DNA of 64,000 nucleotides, from positions 95,985-159,984 of the forward strand of contig NZ_RYZK01000010.1 in assembly GCF_003990645.1 (NCBI RefSeq), read 5' to 3'. Below the pieces are notes generated by a model. It was given only the letters and a program-made list of their open reading frames with translations, ran no database searches and was not told the origin of the DNA. The position numbers were made by a program, and so were the translations under genes. Position 1 is the stretch's first letter, and every line of letters begins with the position of its first letter. The stretch comes from Shimia sediminis. Lineage in GTDB: Bacteria; Pseudomonadota; Alphaproteobacteria; Rhodobacterales; Rhodobacteraceae. This document shows positions 1 through 8,529 of this stretch, in pieces.

Positions 1-375
1 GAGCGGCAGATCAATCTCATCCGCTGTGACCATGCTCGGCGTCAGCCCTTGGGTCGCGCCCAGATCAGCAATCCGGCGCAGTTCATCCAGCCGCGCCTCT
101 TCCCGCGCCAGCCAATAGCCCCCGGTGCGGCGATAGCCTGTCGACATGCCCGTCTCGACCTCCAACGCGGGAAACAGCTCAAGCGCATAAGACGCCAGCT
201 GTGTCATGTTCGGCGTCGCCCGCAGCGGTCCCACGATGCCTGCCGCATGCCACGAGGTGCCCGAGGTCAGCTGATTGCGCTCCAACAGCACAACATCCTC
301 AGCACCGCGCTTGGCCAGATGATAGGCCACGCTCAACCCAATGGCCCCACCGCCAATGATGACATTGCGTCCCAT
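1..375 (-). CDS. FAD-dependent oxidoreductase, DMGDH/sarcosine dehydrogenase-like (3' part outside window)
   Basis: Only the first 125 residues are inside the window. They start with a dinucleotide-binding fold (VIIGGGAIGLSVAYHLAKRG, about residues 5-24), followed by SGTSWHAAGIVG, the flavin-contact motif of the dimethylglycine/sarcosine dehydrogenase family. Members oxidatively remove N-methyl groups, usually passing them to folate through a C-terminal GcvT domain, which would lie beyond position 1. The ATG overlaps the stop of the upstream MttB-like gene by one base (TGATG), so the two are probably translationally coupled. The family is clear; the exact substrate is inferred. Confidence 0.85.
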   Translation of the reverse strand, partial: MGRNVIIGGGAIGLSVAYHLAKRGAEDVVLLERNQLTSGTSWHAAGIVGPLRATPNMTQLASYALELFPALEVETGMSTGYRRTGGYWLAREEARLDELRRIADLGATQGLTPSMVTADEIDLPL

Positions 376-1904
376 CAGAAATAGTCCCTGTCCGGCAACC
401 CGGCTTTGGTCTCGGCAATGTAATCCTGCAACCGCACGTCGATCTCCGGGTCCAGCCCCGGGTCTTCATACGCCTCCAGCCGATCCTTCCAGATGCGATT
501 GGCCCGTGTTGCGGCATCTTCGCCACCCGCCGCCTGCCATTGCTCGAACGACGCATCATCCGGCGTCAGCGGTCGGAACAGAGCCGACATGAAATTGGTC
601 TGCGTGTGTTCGGACCCTAAGAAATGCTGCCCCGGACCGGTTGCCGCAATCGCCTCCATGGCCTGCGCGTTTTCGCTGAGATCAATGCCGTCAAAAAACC
701 GACCCACTTTGCCGCAGATATCATGGTCGATGATCGTCTTCTCAAACGAAGTCACCAACCCGCCCTCAAGCCAGCCGGTGGCATGGTTGATCAGGTTCGC
801 GCCGGCAAACATCGACATCATCAGACCCCAGGTCGCCTCTTGCTGGCTCTGCGCATCGGGCACCTTGGACGACGACAATGTGCCGACCGTGTGCAAGGGC
901 ACCCCAAGCCGCCGCGCCAACTGACCTGCGGCCAGCACCAGCAACCCGGCCTCCGGCGTGCCAAAGGTCGGCGCGCCGGTTTTCATCGACATGGTCGAGG
1001 CAAAACTGCCCATCAGACAGGGCGCTCCCGGCGCCACAAGTTGCACCAAGGTCATTGCCGCCATGGTCTCAGCGAGAACCTGCGCCAGTGTGCCCGCGAC
1101 GGTGGTTGGCGACATCGCCCCGGTCAGCACCCAAGGCGTACAGGCCACCGGCTGCCCTGCCCGTGCATAGGTTTTCAGCGCGCCGGACATATGCGAATCC
1201 ATCACCAGGGGCGCATTGGTGTTCGACACGCAATAAAGCACGGCGTTTTCCGCCACGAACGCCTCGCCAAACAGAATACGCGCCATCTCGATGGCGTGTC
1301 CTGCCCGCTCAGCCCCGATAAAGGCCCCCATAAAGGCCCGGTCCGAGTAGCGGATATGTGCATAAAGCATATCCAGATGCCGTTTGGTGGCGGGCAGGTC
1401 CACTGGCTCGCAGACCACGCCGCCAGAGTGATGCAACCATGGCAAGGTCTGGTGCAGCTTCACCAGCGTCTCGAAATCCTCGTGGGTGGCATAGCGCCGC
1501 CCCTTGTCTAGGTCATGCACGAAGGGCGGCCCCCAGCTGGGGCACAAAACCGTCGCATCGCCCCCCATCTGCACATTGTTGGCCGGGTTGCGCGCATGTT
1601 GAACGAACTTGGCGGGTGCTGTGGCTTGGATGGTCTTGCGACAGTATCCCGGGGCAAACCGCACCCGCGTGCCATCCACATCACAGCCTGCTTCTGCGAA
1701 GATCCGCAAAATCTCGAGATCGTCGTGAAACTCCATGCCGACCTCTGCCAGAATGCGATCAGCATTGGCTTCGATGAGTTCCAGCCCTTCGTCGCTCAAC
1801 ACATTGTAGGTGGCCAGCTTGCGCAGGATAAATGGCGAGCGTTGCTCAGCCACTTTCGCAATGCCCTGCCTCTGACGGCGTTTTCTTTGGCGAGTTCGTT
1901 CCAT
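375..1904 (-). CDS. MttB-family (trimethylamine methyltransferase-like) protein
   Basis: This 509-residue protein has the TIM-barrel signature of the MttB superfamily, for example LPWLHHSGGVVCEPVDLP, GSFASTMSMKTGAPTFGTPE and INHATGWLEGGLVTSFEK. There is no in-frame TAG, so it is a non-pyrrolysine member. Such members include glycine betaine:corrinoid methyltransferases and many uncharacterised marine proteins. It is followed without a gap by a FAD-dependent demethylase-like gene and is divergent from a LysR regulator, which points to breakdown of a methylated amine or betaine. No corrinoid protein is visible nearby, so the methyl acceptor is unknown. Confidence 0.85.
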   Translation of the reverse strand: MERTRQRKRRQRQGIAKVAEQRSPFILRKLATYNVLSDEGLELIEANADRILAEVGMEFHDDLEILRIFAEAGCDVDGTRVRFAPGYCRKTIQATAPAKFVQHARNPANNVQMGGDATVLCPSWGPPFVHDLDKGRRYATHEDFETLVKLHQTLPWLHHSGGVVCEPVDLPATKRHLDMLYAHIRYSDRAFMGAFIGAERAGHAIEMARILFGEAFVAENAVLYCVSNTNAPLVMDSHMSGALKTYARAGQPVACTPWVLTGAMSPTTVAGTLAQVLAETMAAMTLVQLVAPGAPCLMGSFASTMSMKTGAPTFGTPEAGLLVLAAGQLARRLGVPLHTVGTLSSSKVPDAQSQQEATWGLMMSMFAGANLINHATGWLEGGLVTSFEKTIIDHDICGKVGRFFDGIDLSENAQAMEAIAATGPGQHFLGSEHTQTNFMSALFRPLTPDDASFEQWQAAGGEDAATRANRIWKDRLEAYEDPGLDPEIDVRLQDYIAETKAGLPDRDYF

Positions 1905-1953
1905 AGCCGACAGCGTTGCGGACAGAATTGACTTCTGACAATCAAAAGCAAAC

Positions 1954-1974
1954 AGTATCAGAAATGTTTATACT
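1954..1974. promoter_or_regulatory. LysR-type operator (T-N11-A dyad) between mttB-like and lysR
   Basis: The dyad AGTAT-N11-ATACT sits 16 bases before the lysR ATG and about 50 bases upstream of the divergent MttB-like gene. It matches the T-N11-A rule for LysR-type regulators. It probably serves autoregulation of the LysR gene and control of the divergent operon. This is inference from position and pattern. Confidence 0.55.
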
Positions 1975-1989
1975 ATGGATTGAATTCCC

Positions 1990-2955
1990 ATGCCCCAGCC
2001 CCGTCAGTTCAGCCCCGGCCTGATCCGTTCGCTCGAAGTGCTTGTGGCCGTGGCCGAAACCGGCCAGATGCGCTCGGGCGCGCGGCTGCTGGGCCTCACG
2101 CAACCCGCCGCCTCGCAACATATCGCCGCGCTTGAGAAAGAGTTCGGCACAACGCTGCTCGACCGCAGCACACGGCCTGCGCGCCTGACTCATGCAGGGT
2201 TGCGCCTACACAGTCAGGCCCAGAAGATTCTTCATGCCCTCACCGATATGGAGACCGAGATGCGCCACACCGGCGGCAGCTCGATCAGCCTGATCCGCAT
2301 GGGGCTTCAGGCTTCGATTGCCACCACCCTGACCCCGGCGCTGGTGTCGCTGGCCCAAGACCGCTACGGCGTGCGCGACATCACCCTGCACGCGGGCCAA
2401 AGCGGCGATCATGAACGGCTCTTGCGCACCAAGCAGGCCGATCTCGCGATCACGTCGAACCCGTTTCTCGATCTCGACGGTCTCGACCGCCACCCGATCC
2501 TGACCGAGGCCTTCCTCTTGGTCCTGCCAGCCTCATATTCAGGCCCCACCGACAGCCTGGAAGCCGTGCAGGAACGCCTGCCACTGGTGCGTTTCGCCGA
2601 CAGCACCAACGCGGGCCGTCAGATCATGCAACACCTGCGCCGCCTGCGGTTTGAACCCCGCCGCGTGATCCAGGCCGACCGCTCCAGCATGGTGACCTCC
2701 TGCGTGGCAGAGGGCATGGGGTTCAGCCTGCTGACACCAACGCTGCTCATCGACGGCCTGGTCGAAAACATGCCGCTTCGCTTGTTACCACTGCCGGTTG
2801 TCGGTCTCTCGCGGACACTGACGGTGGTTGCCCGCACCGGTGAGCTAAAGGGCCTGCCCAAAGATGTGGCGGCCCTGTCTCACAAGGTGCTTCGAGAGAA
2901 AATCGACGAATTTGTCGGCCCGCAAGGCACAAAGGCTATTCTGGACGAAAGCTGA
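1990..2955 (+). CDS. LysR-family transcriptional regulator
   Basis: This 321-residue protein has an N-terminal winged HTH (about residues 8-66, including ARLLGLTQPAASQHIAALEKEFG) and a LysR-type substrate-binding domain from about residue 90. The ATG at 1990 sits just after the dyad at 1954-1974. It is transcribed divergently from the MttB-like/FAD oxidoreductase pair and is the likely regulator of that pair, though its inducer cannot be read from sequence. It converges on the aromatic hydroxylase gene with only 9 bases between their stops. Confidence 0.92.
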   Translation: MPQPRQFSPGLIRSLEVLVAVAETGQMRSGARLLGLTQPAASQHIAALEKEFGTTLLDRSTRPARLTHAGLRLHSQAQKILHALTDMETEMRHTGGSSISLIRMGLQASIATTLTPALVSLAQDRYGVRDITLHAGQSGDHERLLRTKQADLAITSNPFLDLDGLDRHPILTEAFLLVLPASYSGPTDSLEAVQERLPLVRFADSTNAGRQIMQHLRRLRFEPRRVIQADRSSMVTSCVAEGMGFSLLTPTLLIDGLVENMPLRLLPLPVVGLSRTLTVVARTGELKGLPKDVAALSHKVLREKIDEFVGPQGTKAILDES

Positions 2956-2964
2956 CCCCGGGCC

Positions 2965-4437
2965 CTACAAAGGCGTGGAAATCTCCACCGCCACAAGCCC
3001 CTCCAGATCCCCCTCGCCCTTGGCCGTCCCCGCGATGTAGCGATCGGGCCGGAGCAGCACCGCATCCACGTCCAACCCATCCAGCGCTGCGCCCAGTTCA
3101 ACGTGGTCCACCGCGCTCAGGACCATTGCAGAAGGCGTCACGCCCTCTGGCAACCCGTTCCGCACAATCAACACGGGCGCATAACCCACCACATCGTCCA
3201 TCTTACGTCCGTCTGCCAGCACGGGCTGCCCAAACAACGTGCCGCGATGGGGCGTCAACGAGGTCAACATCCCGCCCAGATCACTTTCGCCCAAGGATGG
3301 CGCGATGGTCTCCATGCGTTTCGATCCCGAGGCCGTCTGCTCGCCGAGGTCCAGCGCCCCCTGCGCATCCAGCGCATTGATCAAGCCGCCCAGTCGCACC
3401 GCGGTTTCAATAAAGGCCTGCGCATTGGGTGCGCGTTCCGCCTGATAGCTTTCCAGCAAGCTTTCAGGCGCCAACCCTTTGACACATAACGCCAGTTTCC
3501 ACGCCAGGTTCGCCGCATCGCGAATACCGGCGCACATTCCCTGCCCCATGAAGGGCGGCGTCAGATGTGCGGCGTCGCCAGCAATCATCACCCGCCCCTT
3601 GCGCCACCTTTGCGCCACTGCCGAGCGAAACGTGTATACCGCGCTGCGCTCCAGATCTGCGTCTTCTGGTGTGATCCAGCGCGACAGAAAATCCCAAAGA
3701 CGCTCAGGCGAGGTAACTTGTGCGTCGCTCTCTCCGGGTTTCACCGTGATCTCCCAGCGCCGCCGGTTGCCCGGGCTGCGACAATAGGTGATCGGGCGAT
3801 CGGGATCACAGAATTGCAGCGTGTGATCGCCCAGATCGGGGCGGTCGCGCTTTAACAGCACGTCCACCACCAGCCAGCGTTCCTCGAACCCCAGATCGTC
3901 CATGCCCGACCCGATGACATCGCGCGTGAACGACCGCGCCCCATCGCAGCCCACCACATAGCTGGCCGACAGCGTGCGGGTTTCTCCCGTCGCCCCTTGG
4001 ACGGTCAAAGTCACCGTCTCGCCACTGTCTTCGAGACCGACGACCCTGCACTGCGCGAACACGGTCACATTGGCTTTCTTGTCCAGGCGGGCGCGCAAGA
4101 GCTGCTCCAGGTCCGGCTGATGCAGGCGATAACTGGCATGCCACCCTTGGGGTCCCGCCCCTTGCGGCCTTGGCCAATCAAGCAATAAATCCCCTTCAGG
4201 GCTCATGAAGCGCATGCCGGGATTGACCCGCACCCGGTCCTCCAGTGCGTCGGCCACGCCTGCGGCCTGAAACACCCGCATCGTCTCGCCATCAAAATGC
4301 ACCGCGCGCGGTAAATGATACATCGCCGCCTCGCGTTCGATCACGGCCACTCGCAGCCCGCAGTTCGCCAGCAGATTGGCCAGTGTCGCCCCGGTCGGCC
4401 CATAACCAATGATGGCAACGTCAAACTGTTCAGCCAT
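2965..4437 (-). CDS. FAD-dependent aromatic hydroxylase (MhpA/PheA/TfdB type)
   Basis: This 490-residue class A flavoprotein monooxygenase has the three diagnostic motifs: GxGxxG near the N terminus (AIIGYGPTGATLANLLANCG), the DG motif (VVGCDGARSF, about residue 165) and the GD motif (VMIAGDAAHLTPPFMGQGM, about residue 285). Such enzymes hydroxylate phenolic rings with NAD(P)H and O2. It resembles 3-(3-hydroxyphenyl)propionate hydroxylase MhpA but is shorter. Its start overlaps the upstream ring-cleavage dioxygenase by 8 bases, so the two likely act in sequence on one aromatic compound, making then cleaving a catechol. The substrate is unknown. Confidence 0.9.
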   Translation of the reverse strand: MAEQFDVAIIGYGPTGATLANLLANCGLRVAVIEREAAMYHLPRAVHFDGETMRVFQAAGVADALEDRVRVNPGMRFMSPEGDLLLDWPRPQGAGPQGWHASYRLHQPDLEQLLRARLDKKANVTVFAQCRVVGLEDSGETVTLTVQGATGETRTLSASYVVGCDGARSFTRDVIGSGMDDLGFEERWLVVDVLLKRDRPDLGDHTLQFCDPDRPITYCRSPGNRRRWEITVKPGESDAQVTSPERLWDFLSRWITPEDADLERSAVYTFRSAVAQRWRKGRVMIAGDAAHLTPPFMGQGMCAGIRDAANLAWKLALCVKGLAPESLLESYQAERAPNAQAFIETAVRLGGLINALDAQGALDLGEQTASGSKRMETIAPSLGESDLGGMLTSLTPHRGTLFGQPVLADGRKMDDVVGYAPVLIVRNGLPEGVTPSAMVLSAVDHVELGAALDGLDVDAVLLRPDRYIAGTAKGEGDLEGLVAVEISTPL

Positions 4438-5401
4438 TGCGCAGCGTCTCGTATAGCCAGGGGCATTCCACCAAGGGCGGCGCGCGCAGGCCCTCTTCGC
4501 CCGCCTTCAGGCGCATCTCCAGAAACGGTTTGCGTGCCGCTTCGGGCAGATGCAGCCGGTCATGGCCCCAAAAACTTGGCCCACAGGTTGTCTCGTGTGG
4601 CTCCCATGTGGCCGGATCAATCACCCGCCCGCCCCAGCCGTTCTCAACAAAAAACCCTGAGGGTGAGTTGGCATAAAAGCTGGTCATATAATCGTTGGTG
4701 TGCCGCCCCAGCGTGTAGGCAATGCCATCCTCGCGCTGACAGGCAATGTCATAGCCCTGCCCCATGTCATCAAGGTTCTGATACTCGACCATAAAGTGAT
4801 GAAAGCCCGAGTTCCCCGAGCCGACAATGGCAAAGCTGTGGTGCCGCCCGTTGACATGGAAAAAGTACAAGGGGATCGGCTTCAAACCATAATCGCTGAC
4901 ATGGAAACCCAAAACATCCCGGTAGAACGGCAGCAAGGCCTCGGCATCCGGCACATGCAACACCGCATGCCCCATGCCCAAAGGACCGGTCTTGAACCCG
5001 TCAATCGGGCGTCCCGGCACAAAGGGTGTGTCCGCCACCTGCGGCTTCCAGACCAACTCGACCCGGTTGCCTGCCGGATCATGGGTCACGATGAGGTCTT
5101 CGACACAGCGCCGGTCCGCAAGGTCCCGGCTGCCAAACGACACGTTGTGCCCTGCGTCGTCCAGGCGCCCTGCGAAGGTCTGCAAATCGTCCTTGTCGTC
5201 AACTTCCCAGCCCACAAAGGCCAGGGTTTCACCGGGTTCATCCGACACCACCAGCCGCTGCACCAGATCATCCATGCGAAACGACAGCTGCCGCCCGCCC
5301 TGATCTGCCACCTGCATGGCCAGAACCTTGCCCGCAAAGGTGCGCCAGTCCTCCAACCGGTCCGAGCGGACCCCAAGATACCCCAGCGATGTTATCGGCA
5401 A
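4430..5401 (-). CDS. Extradiol ring-cleavage dioxygenase (VOC/type I, BphC-like)
   Basis: Two vicinal-oxygen-chelate modules make up the protein. The C-terminal one carries the Fe(II) ligands of type I extradiol dioxygenases: His145 (GMGHAVLHV), His202 (FHHFMVEYQNLDDMG) and Glu253 (GFFVENGW), close to BphC His146/His210/Glu260. I chose the TTG at 5401: a GGGAGGA Shine-Dalgarno lies 6 bases upstream and the product then begins MPITSLGYLGV, as family members do. An in-frame TTG at 5458 has no comparable RBS. It would meta-cleave the catechol made by the downstream overlapping hydroxylase. No following hydrolase gene is visible. Confidence 0.88.
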   Translation of the reverse strand: MPITSLGYLGVRSDRLEDWRTFAGKVLAMQVADQGGRQLSFRMDDLVQRLVVSDEPGETLAFVGWEVDDKDDLQTFAGRLDDAGHNVSFGSRDLADRRCVEDLIVTHDPAGNRVELVWKPQVADTPFVPGRPIDGFKTGPLGMGHAVLHVPDAEALLPFYRDVLGFHVSDYGLKPIPLYFFHVNGRHHSFAIVGSGNSGFHHFMVEYQNLDDMGQGYDIACQREDGIAYTLGRHTNDYMTSFYANSPSGFFVENGWGGRVIDPATWEPHETTCGPSFWGHDRLHLPEAARKPFLEMRLKAGEEGLRAPPLVECPWLYETLRNG

Positions 5402-5516
5402 TTTTCGTCCTCCCCGGATGCTCGTGGGCAGCATAGGCTCATGGTGCGGTTGGGACAATCGCTGTTGGTCGGACCGTCGGTGGCCAATGTGAAGCGCTGA
5501 ATCCCAAGGCCCAAAG

Positions 5517-5554
5517 CAAAAGAAAAAGGCTCAGGTATCGCTACCTAAGCCTTT
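5517..5554 (-). terminator. Intrinsic terminator after tRNA-Arg
   Basis: A 13-base-pair stem with one C-A mismatch (5525-5537 with 5542-5554, loop TCGC) is followed on the minus strand by TTTTTCTTTTG. It lies 10 bases past the tRNA 3' end. Confidence 0.85.
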
Positions 5555-5563
5555 GAAATCTTT

Positions 5564-5640
5564 TGGCGCTCTGGGGAGGATTCGAACCCCCGACCCCTTG
5601 ATTCGTAGTCAAGTACTCTATCCAGCTGAGCTACCAGAGC
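5564..5640 (-). tRNA. tRNA-Arg (anticodon ACG)
   Basis: The 77-base cloverleaf has acceptor arm GCTCTGG/CCAGAGC, D arm AGCTCAGCTGGATAGAG, anticodon arm CTTGA-CTACGAA-TCAAG with anticodon ACG, T loop GTTCGAATC, discriminator G and an encoded CCA. It decodes CGU and, after A34 deamination by TadA, CGC and CGA. Confidence 0.96.
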
Positions 5641-5652
5641 GCGGTGGAGTGG

Positions 5653-5681
5653 GATTTAGAGCGAACGACCGGGGTATGCAA
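5653..5681 (-). promoter_or_regulatory. Promoter of tRNA-Arg
   Basis: On the minus strand TTGCAT and TAAATC are separated by exactly 17 bases, and the -10 ends 13 bases before the tRNA 5' end. The pattern is the same as at the ribosomal-protein promoters in this window. Confidence 0.65.
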
Positions 5682-5700
5682 GAGCAAAATCCGACAAAAA

Positions 5701-7089
5701 TCAGGAATCTGCCACATCGCCTTTGGGCAGGCATATTTCAAAGGTGGTTCCGCTCTCGCCCGTGGCCAGCAGCTCCAGCATCCCGCCATGGCCGCGCACC
5801 AATTCCGCCGAGATTGCCAGCCCCAGACCCGAGCCGCCCTTGCGCGTGCCGCCCTGAAATGGTGTGAACAAATGCTCCTTTGCCTTGGGCGGCAGGCCGG
5901 GCCCGGTATCTGCCACGGTGATGAACCACGCGTCATCCGCTTCTCGGGCCGACACCGAGATCTCGCCGGGCTTCGTGCTGGCAACAATGGCCTGGCGCGC
6001 ATTGCGCACAAGGTTCGCAATCACACGATAAAGCTGCTCGGGATCAGCCCGCACCGTCAGTCCTGTCGGGATATCCTCGGCAAAGCTGATGTCAAACTCG
6101 CCCACTGCCAGGCGCTCGCTTTCGATCACATCACTGACGATGTCGCTCAGGGTCAGATGACACAGGCGCGGCGGCGGTTCTTCTGCTTTGCCAAAGGCCA
6201 GCGTGCTTTCACACAGGTTCACCGCGCGGGTGATCGAGTTCACCAACTTAGGCGCCATGCGTTTGACCGCGGGGTCCTCGCTCATCTCGATACGGTCCGT
6301 GAACAGCTGAGCCGAGGTCAGAATGTTGCGCAGATCATGGCTCACCTTGGCCACGGCACCGCCCAGCTGTGCCAAATGCTCTTTCTGTTTTAACGAGGCC
6401 GTCAGCTCGACCTGCAGCGACTGCAACGCCTCTTCGGCCTCGCGCAACTCGGTCACACTGGCCGTCGGCTGGATGATGCGCCGGGCATCCTCGGGGGCGG
6501 CGGCATAGGATTTCATATAGCTGACAACGCCCTTGATCGGTCGCACGAGAAGCCCCCGCACCGAAACGAACAACAGCGACGCCGTGATCGCGGAAATGAC
6601 CGCTGACAGCCACAGAATCGTCAGCCCATAATCCAGCATGGCCGCCCGCAGGCCCGCCGTCTGCATGGTGATCTCGATCAGCAACCCGGCTTCCAGCACC
6701 GGCGCCCCGATCACGCGGATCACCCGGTCTTCGCCGTCAAACAGCCGCCGCATGGCGTCCCCGATCAGATCAAACGGCCCTGCATTGCGCAGATCAAACG
6801 TCGCATCAATCGGCTGGGGCATGGGAGAGGACAGAACCAGCTGCCGCATTTCATCGCGACGCAGCACGACGTTGAACACCTCGGCGTTGCGCAACAGTTC
6901 CGCCTCAAGTTCGTCGTCGATCATGTCATCGGCCAGCAAAGCCAAAGAGGCAATCTGAGCCCGCTCAAGTCGCGACAGCAGATAGTCTTCGCGGAACCGC
7001 GCTACCGAAGGCACAAAGATCAGCACCTCTGCCAGCATCACGAAGATGATGGTCAGGATCAGAAACCGGCCTGATAGCGACTTCAACAT
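5701..7089 (-). CDS. Membrane-bound sensor histidine kinase
   Basis: This 462-residue protein has transmembrane segments at about 7-27 and 155-176 that flank a periplasmic sensor region of about 125 residues. A HAMP-like linker follows. The HisKA H-box is KVSHDLRNILTS with phospho-acceptor His near 251, then the ATPase N box (NLVRNARQA), G1 (DTGPGLP) and G2 (GGSGLGLAIS). It would autophosphorylate and signal to a response regulator, but no receiver-domain gene is present within several kilobases, so it looks like an orphan. The signal is unknown. Its stop lies 20 bases before the tRNA-Arg promoter. Confidence 0.93.
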   Translation of the reverse strand: MLKSLSGRFLILTIIFVMLAEVLIFVPSVARFREDYLLSRLERAQIASLALLADDMIDDELEAELLRNAEVFNVVLRRDEMRQLVLSSPMPQPIDATFDLRNAGPFDLIGDAMRRLFDGEDRVIRVIGAPVLEAGLLIEITMQTAGLRAAMLDYGLTILWLSAVISAITASLLFVSVRGLLVRPIKGVVSYMKSYAAAPEDARRIIQPTASVTELREAEEALQSLQVELTASLKQKEHLAQLGGAVAKVSHDLRNILTSAQLFTDRIEMSEDPAVKRMAPKLVNSITRAVNLCESTLAFGKAEEPPPRLCHLTLSDIVSDVIESERLAVGEFDISFAEDIPTGLTVRADPEQLYRVIANLVRNARQAIVASTKPGEISVSAREADDAWFITVADTGPGLPPKAKEHLFTPFQGGTRKGGSGLGLAISAELVRGHGGMLELLATGESGTTFEICLPKGDVADS

Positions 7090-7110
7090 GCCTGTGTTAC
7101 CGCGCTCCGT

Positions 7111-8529
7111 TCATGGCAGCCACCGTTGCACGAACCCGACCACCTTCTTGACCCTAGGACTATCAAACAGTCTGGGTGAGAAATAGGCCCCTGCGGCACG
7201 TTTGCCAATTTCCGCCACCGTGGGATAGGGCGCAACCATGCCTGCGATCTGGCCCATCTTCAACTTGTTGGCAATCGCCAGCGACCACAGCGTGATGTGC
7301 TCACCGGCCTGATGACCAACAATCGAGGCTCCTACAGGGCGCCCCTTGACCACCATCACCTTGATCAGCCCTTTGGCCTTGCGTTCGGCAATCAGCCGGT
7401 CGTTGTGATCCAGATCGAACCGAACGACCTCTAGCCTGTCGCCATGCGCCGCGCGCGCCTCGGCTTCAGTCAGGCCCACCTGCGCCAGCTCTGGGTCGGT
7501 ATAAGTGGCCCAGGGGATGTGCGAGGTTTTCTGTTTCGAGGGCAACCCAAACAGAGCTGAGCGGATAATGACGCCGGCATGATACCCGGCCACATGCGTG
7601 AACTGCAGCCCACCGGCCACATCGCCAATGGCATAGACCTTGCGGTTGGTTGTCTTCAGGCTGTCGTCGACCTTGATTGCCCCCCGCTCAGCGGCGATAC
7701 CTGCCTTGTCCAGATCCAGACGTTCGATATTGGGCTTGCGTCCCACCGCCATCAACAGATGCGTGCCCTTGAACACGCGCCCGTCGGTGGTCTCGATCTC
7801 AATCGCGCCTGCTTGACCGCGAATTTCGGCGGCAATGGCGTCTTCTTCAATCGCAATCCCTTCGGCCTCCAGCGCCTCCAGCACAAAGCCTGCCAGTTCC
7901 GGGTCATCCTTGCCCAGCGCCTTGGCGCCTTCGATGACCGTGACCTCGGACCCCAAACGTCGATGCGCCTGCGCCATCTCCATACCAATTGGCCCACCGC
8001 CAATGATCATCAAGTGCTCGGGTTGCTCACGGTTCTCAAACAGCGTCTCGTTGGTGTCATAGGGGACCGTCTCCAGCCCCTTGATCGGCGGCACCAAAGG
8101 CGACGACCCGGTGGCAATCACAATCCGCCGCGCCTGGATCACGTGATCCCCCGCCTGCACCTCATTGGGTCCCAGAAACTGGCCGTATTCTGAGATCACC
8201 CGAACCCCCAAGCCTTCAAACCGCTCGACCGAGTCATTCGGCTCAATCTCGGCAATGACCTCGGCGACGTGATCCTTGACCTTGGCAAAGTCGATCTGCG
8301 GCACCTGATCCGCCACGCCGAACGCTGCGGCATGGGCCTGACCGTGGGCAACCCTGGCGCTGGCCAACAGCGCTTTGGAGGGCACACAGCCAAAGTTCAG
8401 GCAGTCACCGCCCATCTTGTGCCCTTCCAACAGGACAACATCGGCGCCCATCTGCACGGCCCCGGCCGCAACCGACAACCCGCCCGAGCCTGCGCCAATG
8501 ACCAACAGGTCCGTCTTGATCTTTTCCAT
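7111..8529 (-). CDS. Class I pyridine nucleotide-disulfide oxidoreductase (Lpd/MerA-like)
   Basis: This 472-residue flavoprotein has the FAD site GAGSGGLSVAAGA, the redox disulfide in GGDCLNFGCVPSK (Cys43 and Cys48, C-x4-C), an NAD(P) fold (IGGGPIGMEMAQ) and the second FAD motif (VYAIGDVAGG). The C-terminal catalytic His-Pro-Thr of lipoamide dehydrogenases is replaced by Tyr-Pro-Thr (APYPTVAE), so it is probably not a classical Lpd. There is no MerA-type N-terminal metal-binding domain. Its ATG overlaps the stop of the TVP38 gene (ATGA), a pairing that suggests a shared membrane-associated redox role. The substrate is unknown. Confidence 0.88.
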   Translation of the reverse strand: MEKIKTDLLVIGAGSGGLSVAAGAVQMGADVVLLEGHKMGGDCLNFGCVPSKALLASARVAHGQAHAAAFGVADQVPQIDFAKVKDHVAEVIAEIEPNDSVERFEGLGVRVISEYGQFLGPNEVQAGDHVIQARRIVIATGSSPLVPPIKGLETVPYDTNETLFENREQPEHLMIIGGGPIGMEMAQAHRRLGSEVTVIEGAKALGKDDPELAGFVLEALEAEGIAIEEDAIAAEIRGQAGAIEIETTDGRVFKGTHLLMAVGRKPNIERLDLDKAGIAAERGAIKVDDSLKTTNRKVYAIGDVAGGLQFTHVAGYHAGVIIRSALFGLPSKQKTSHIPWATYTDPELAQVGLTEAEARAAHGDRLEVVRFDLDHNDRLIAERKAKGLIKVMVVKGRPVGASIVGHQAGEHITLWSLAIANKLKMGQIAGMVAPYPTVAEIGKRAAGAYFSPRLFDSPRVKKVVGFVQRWLP

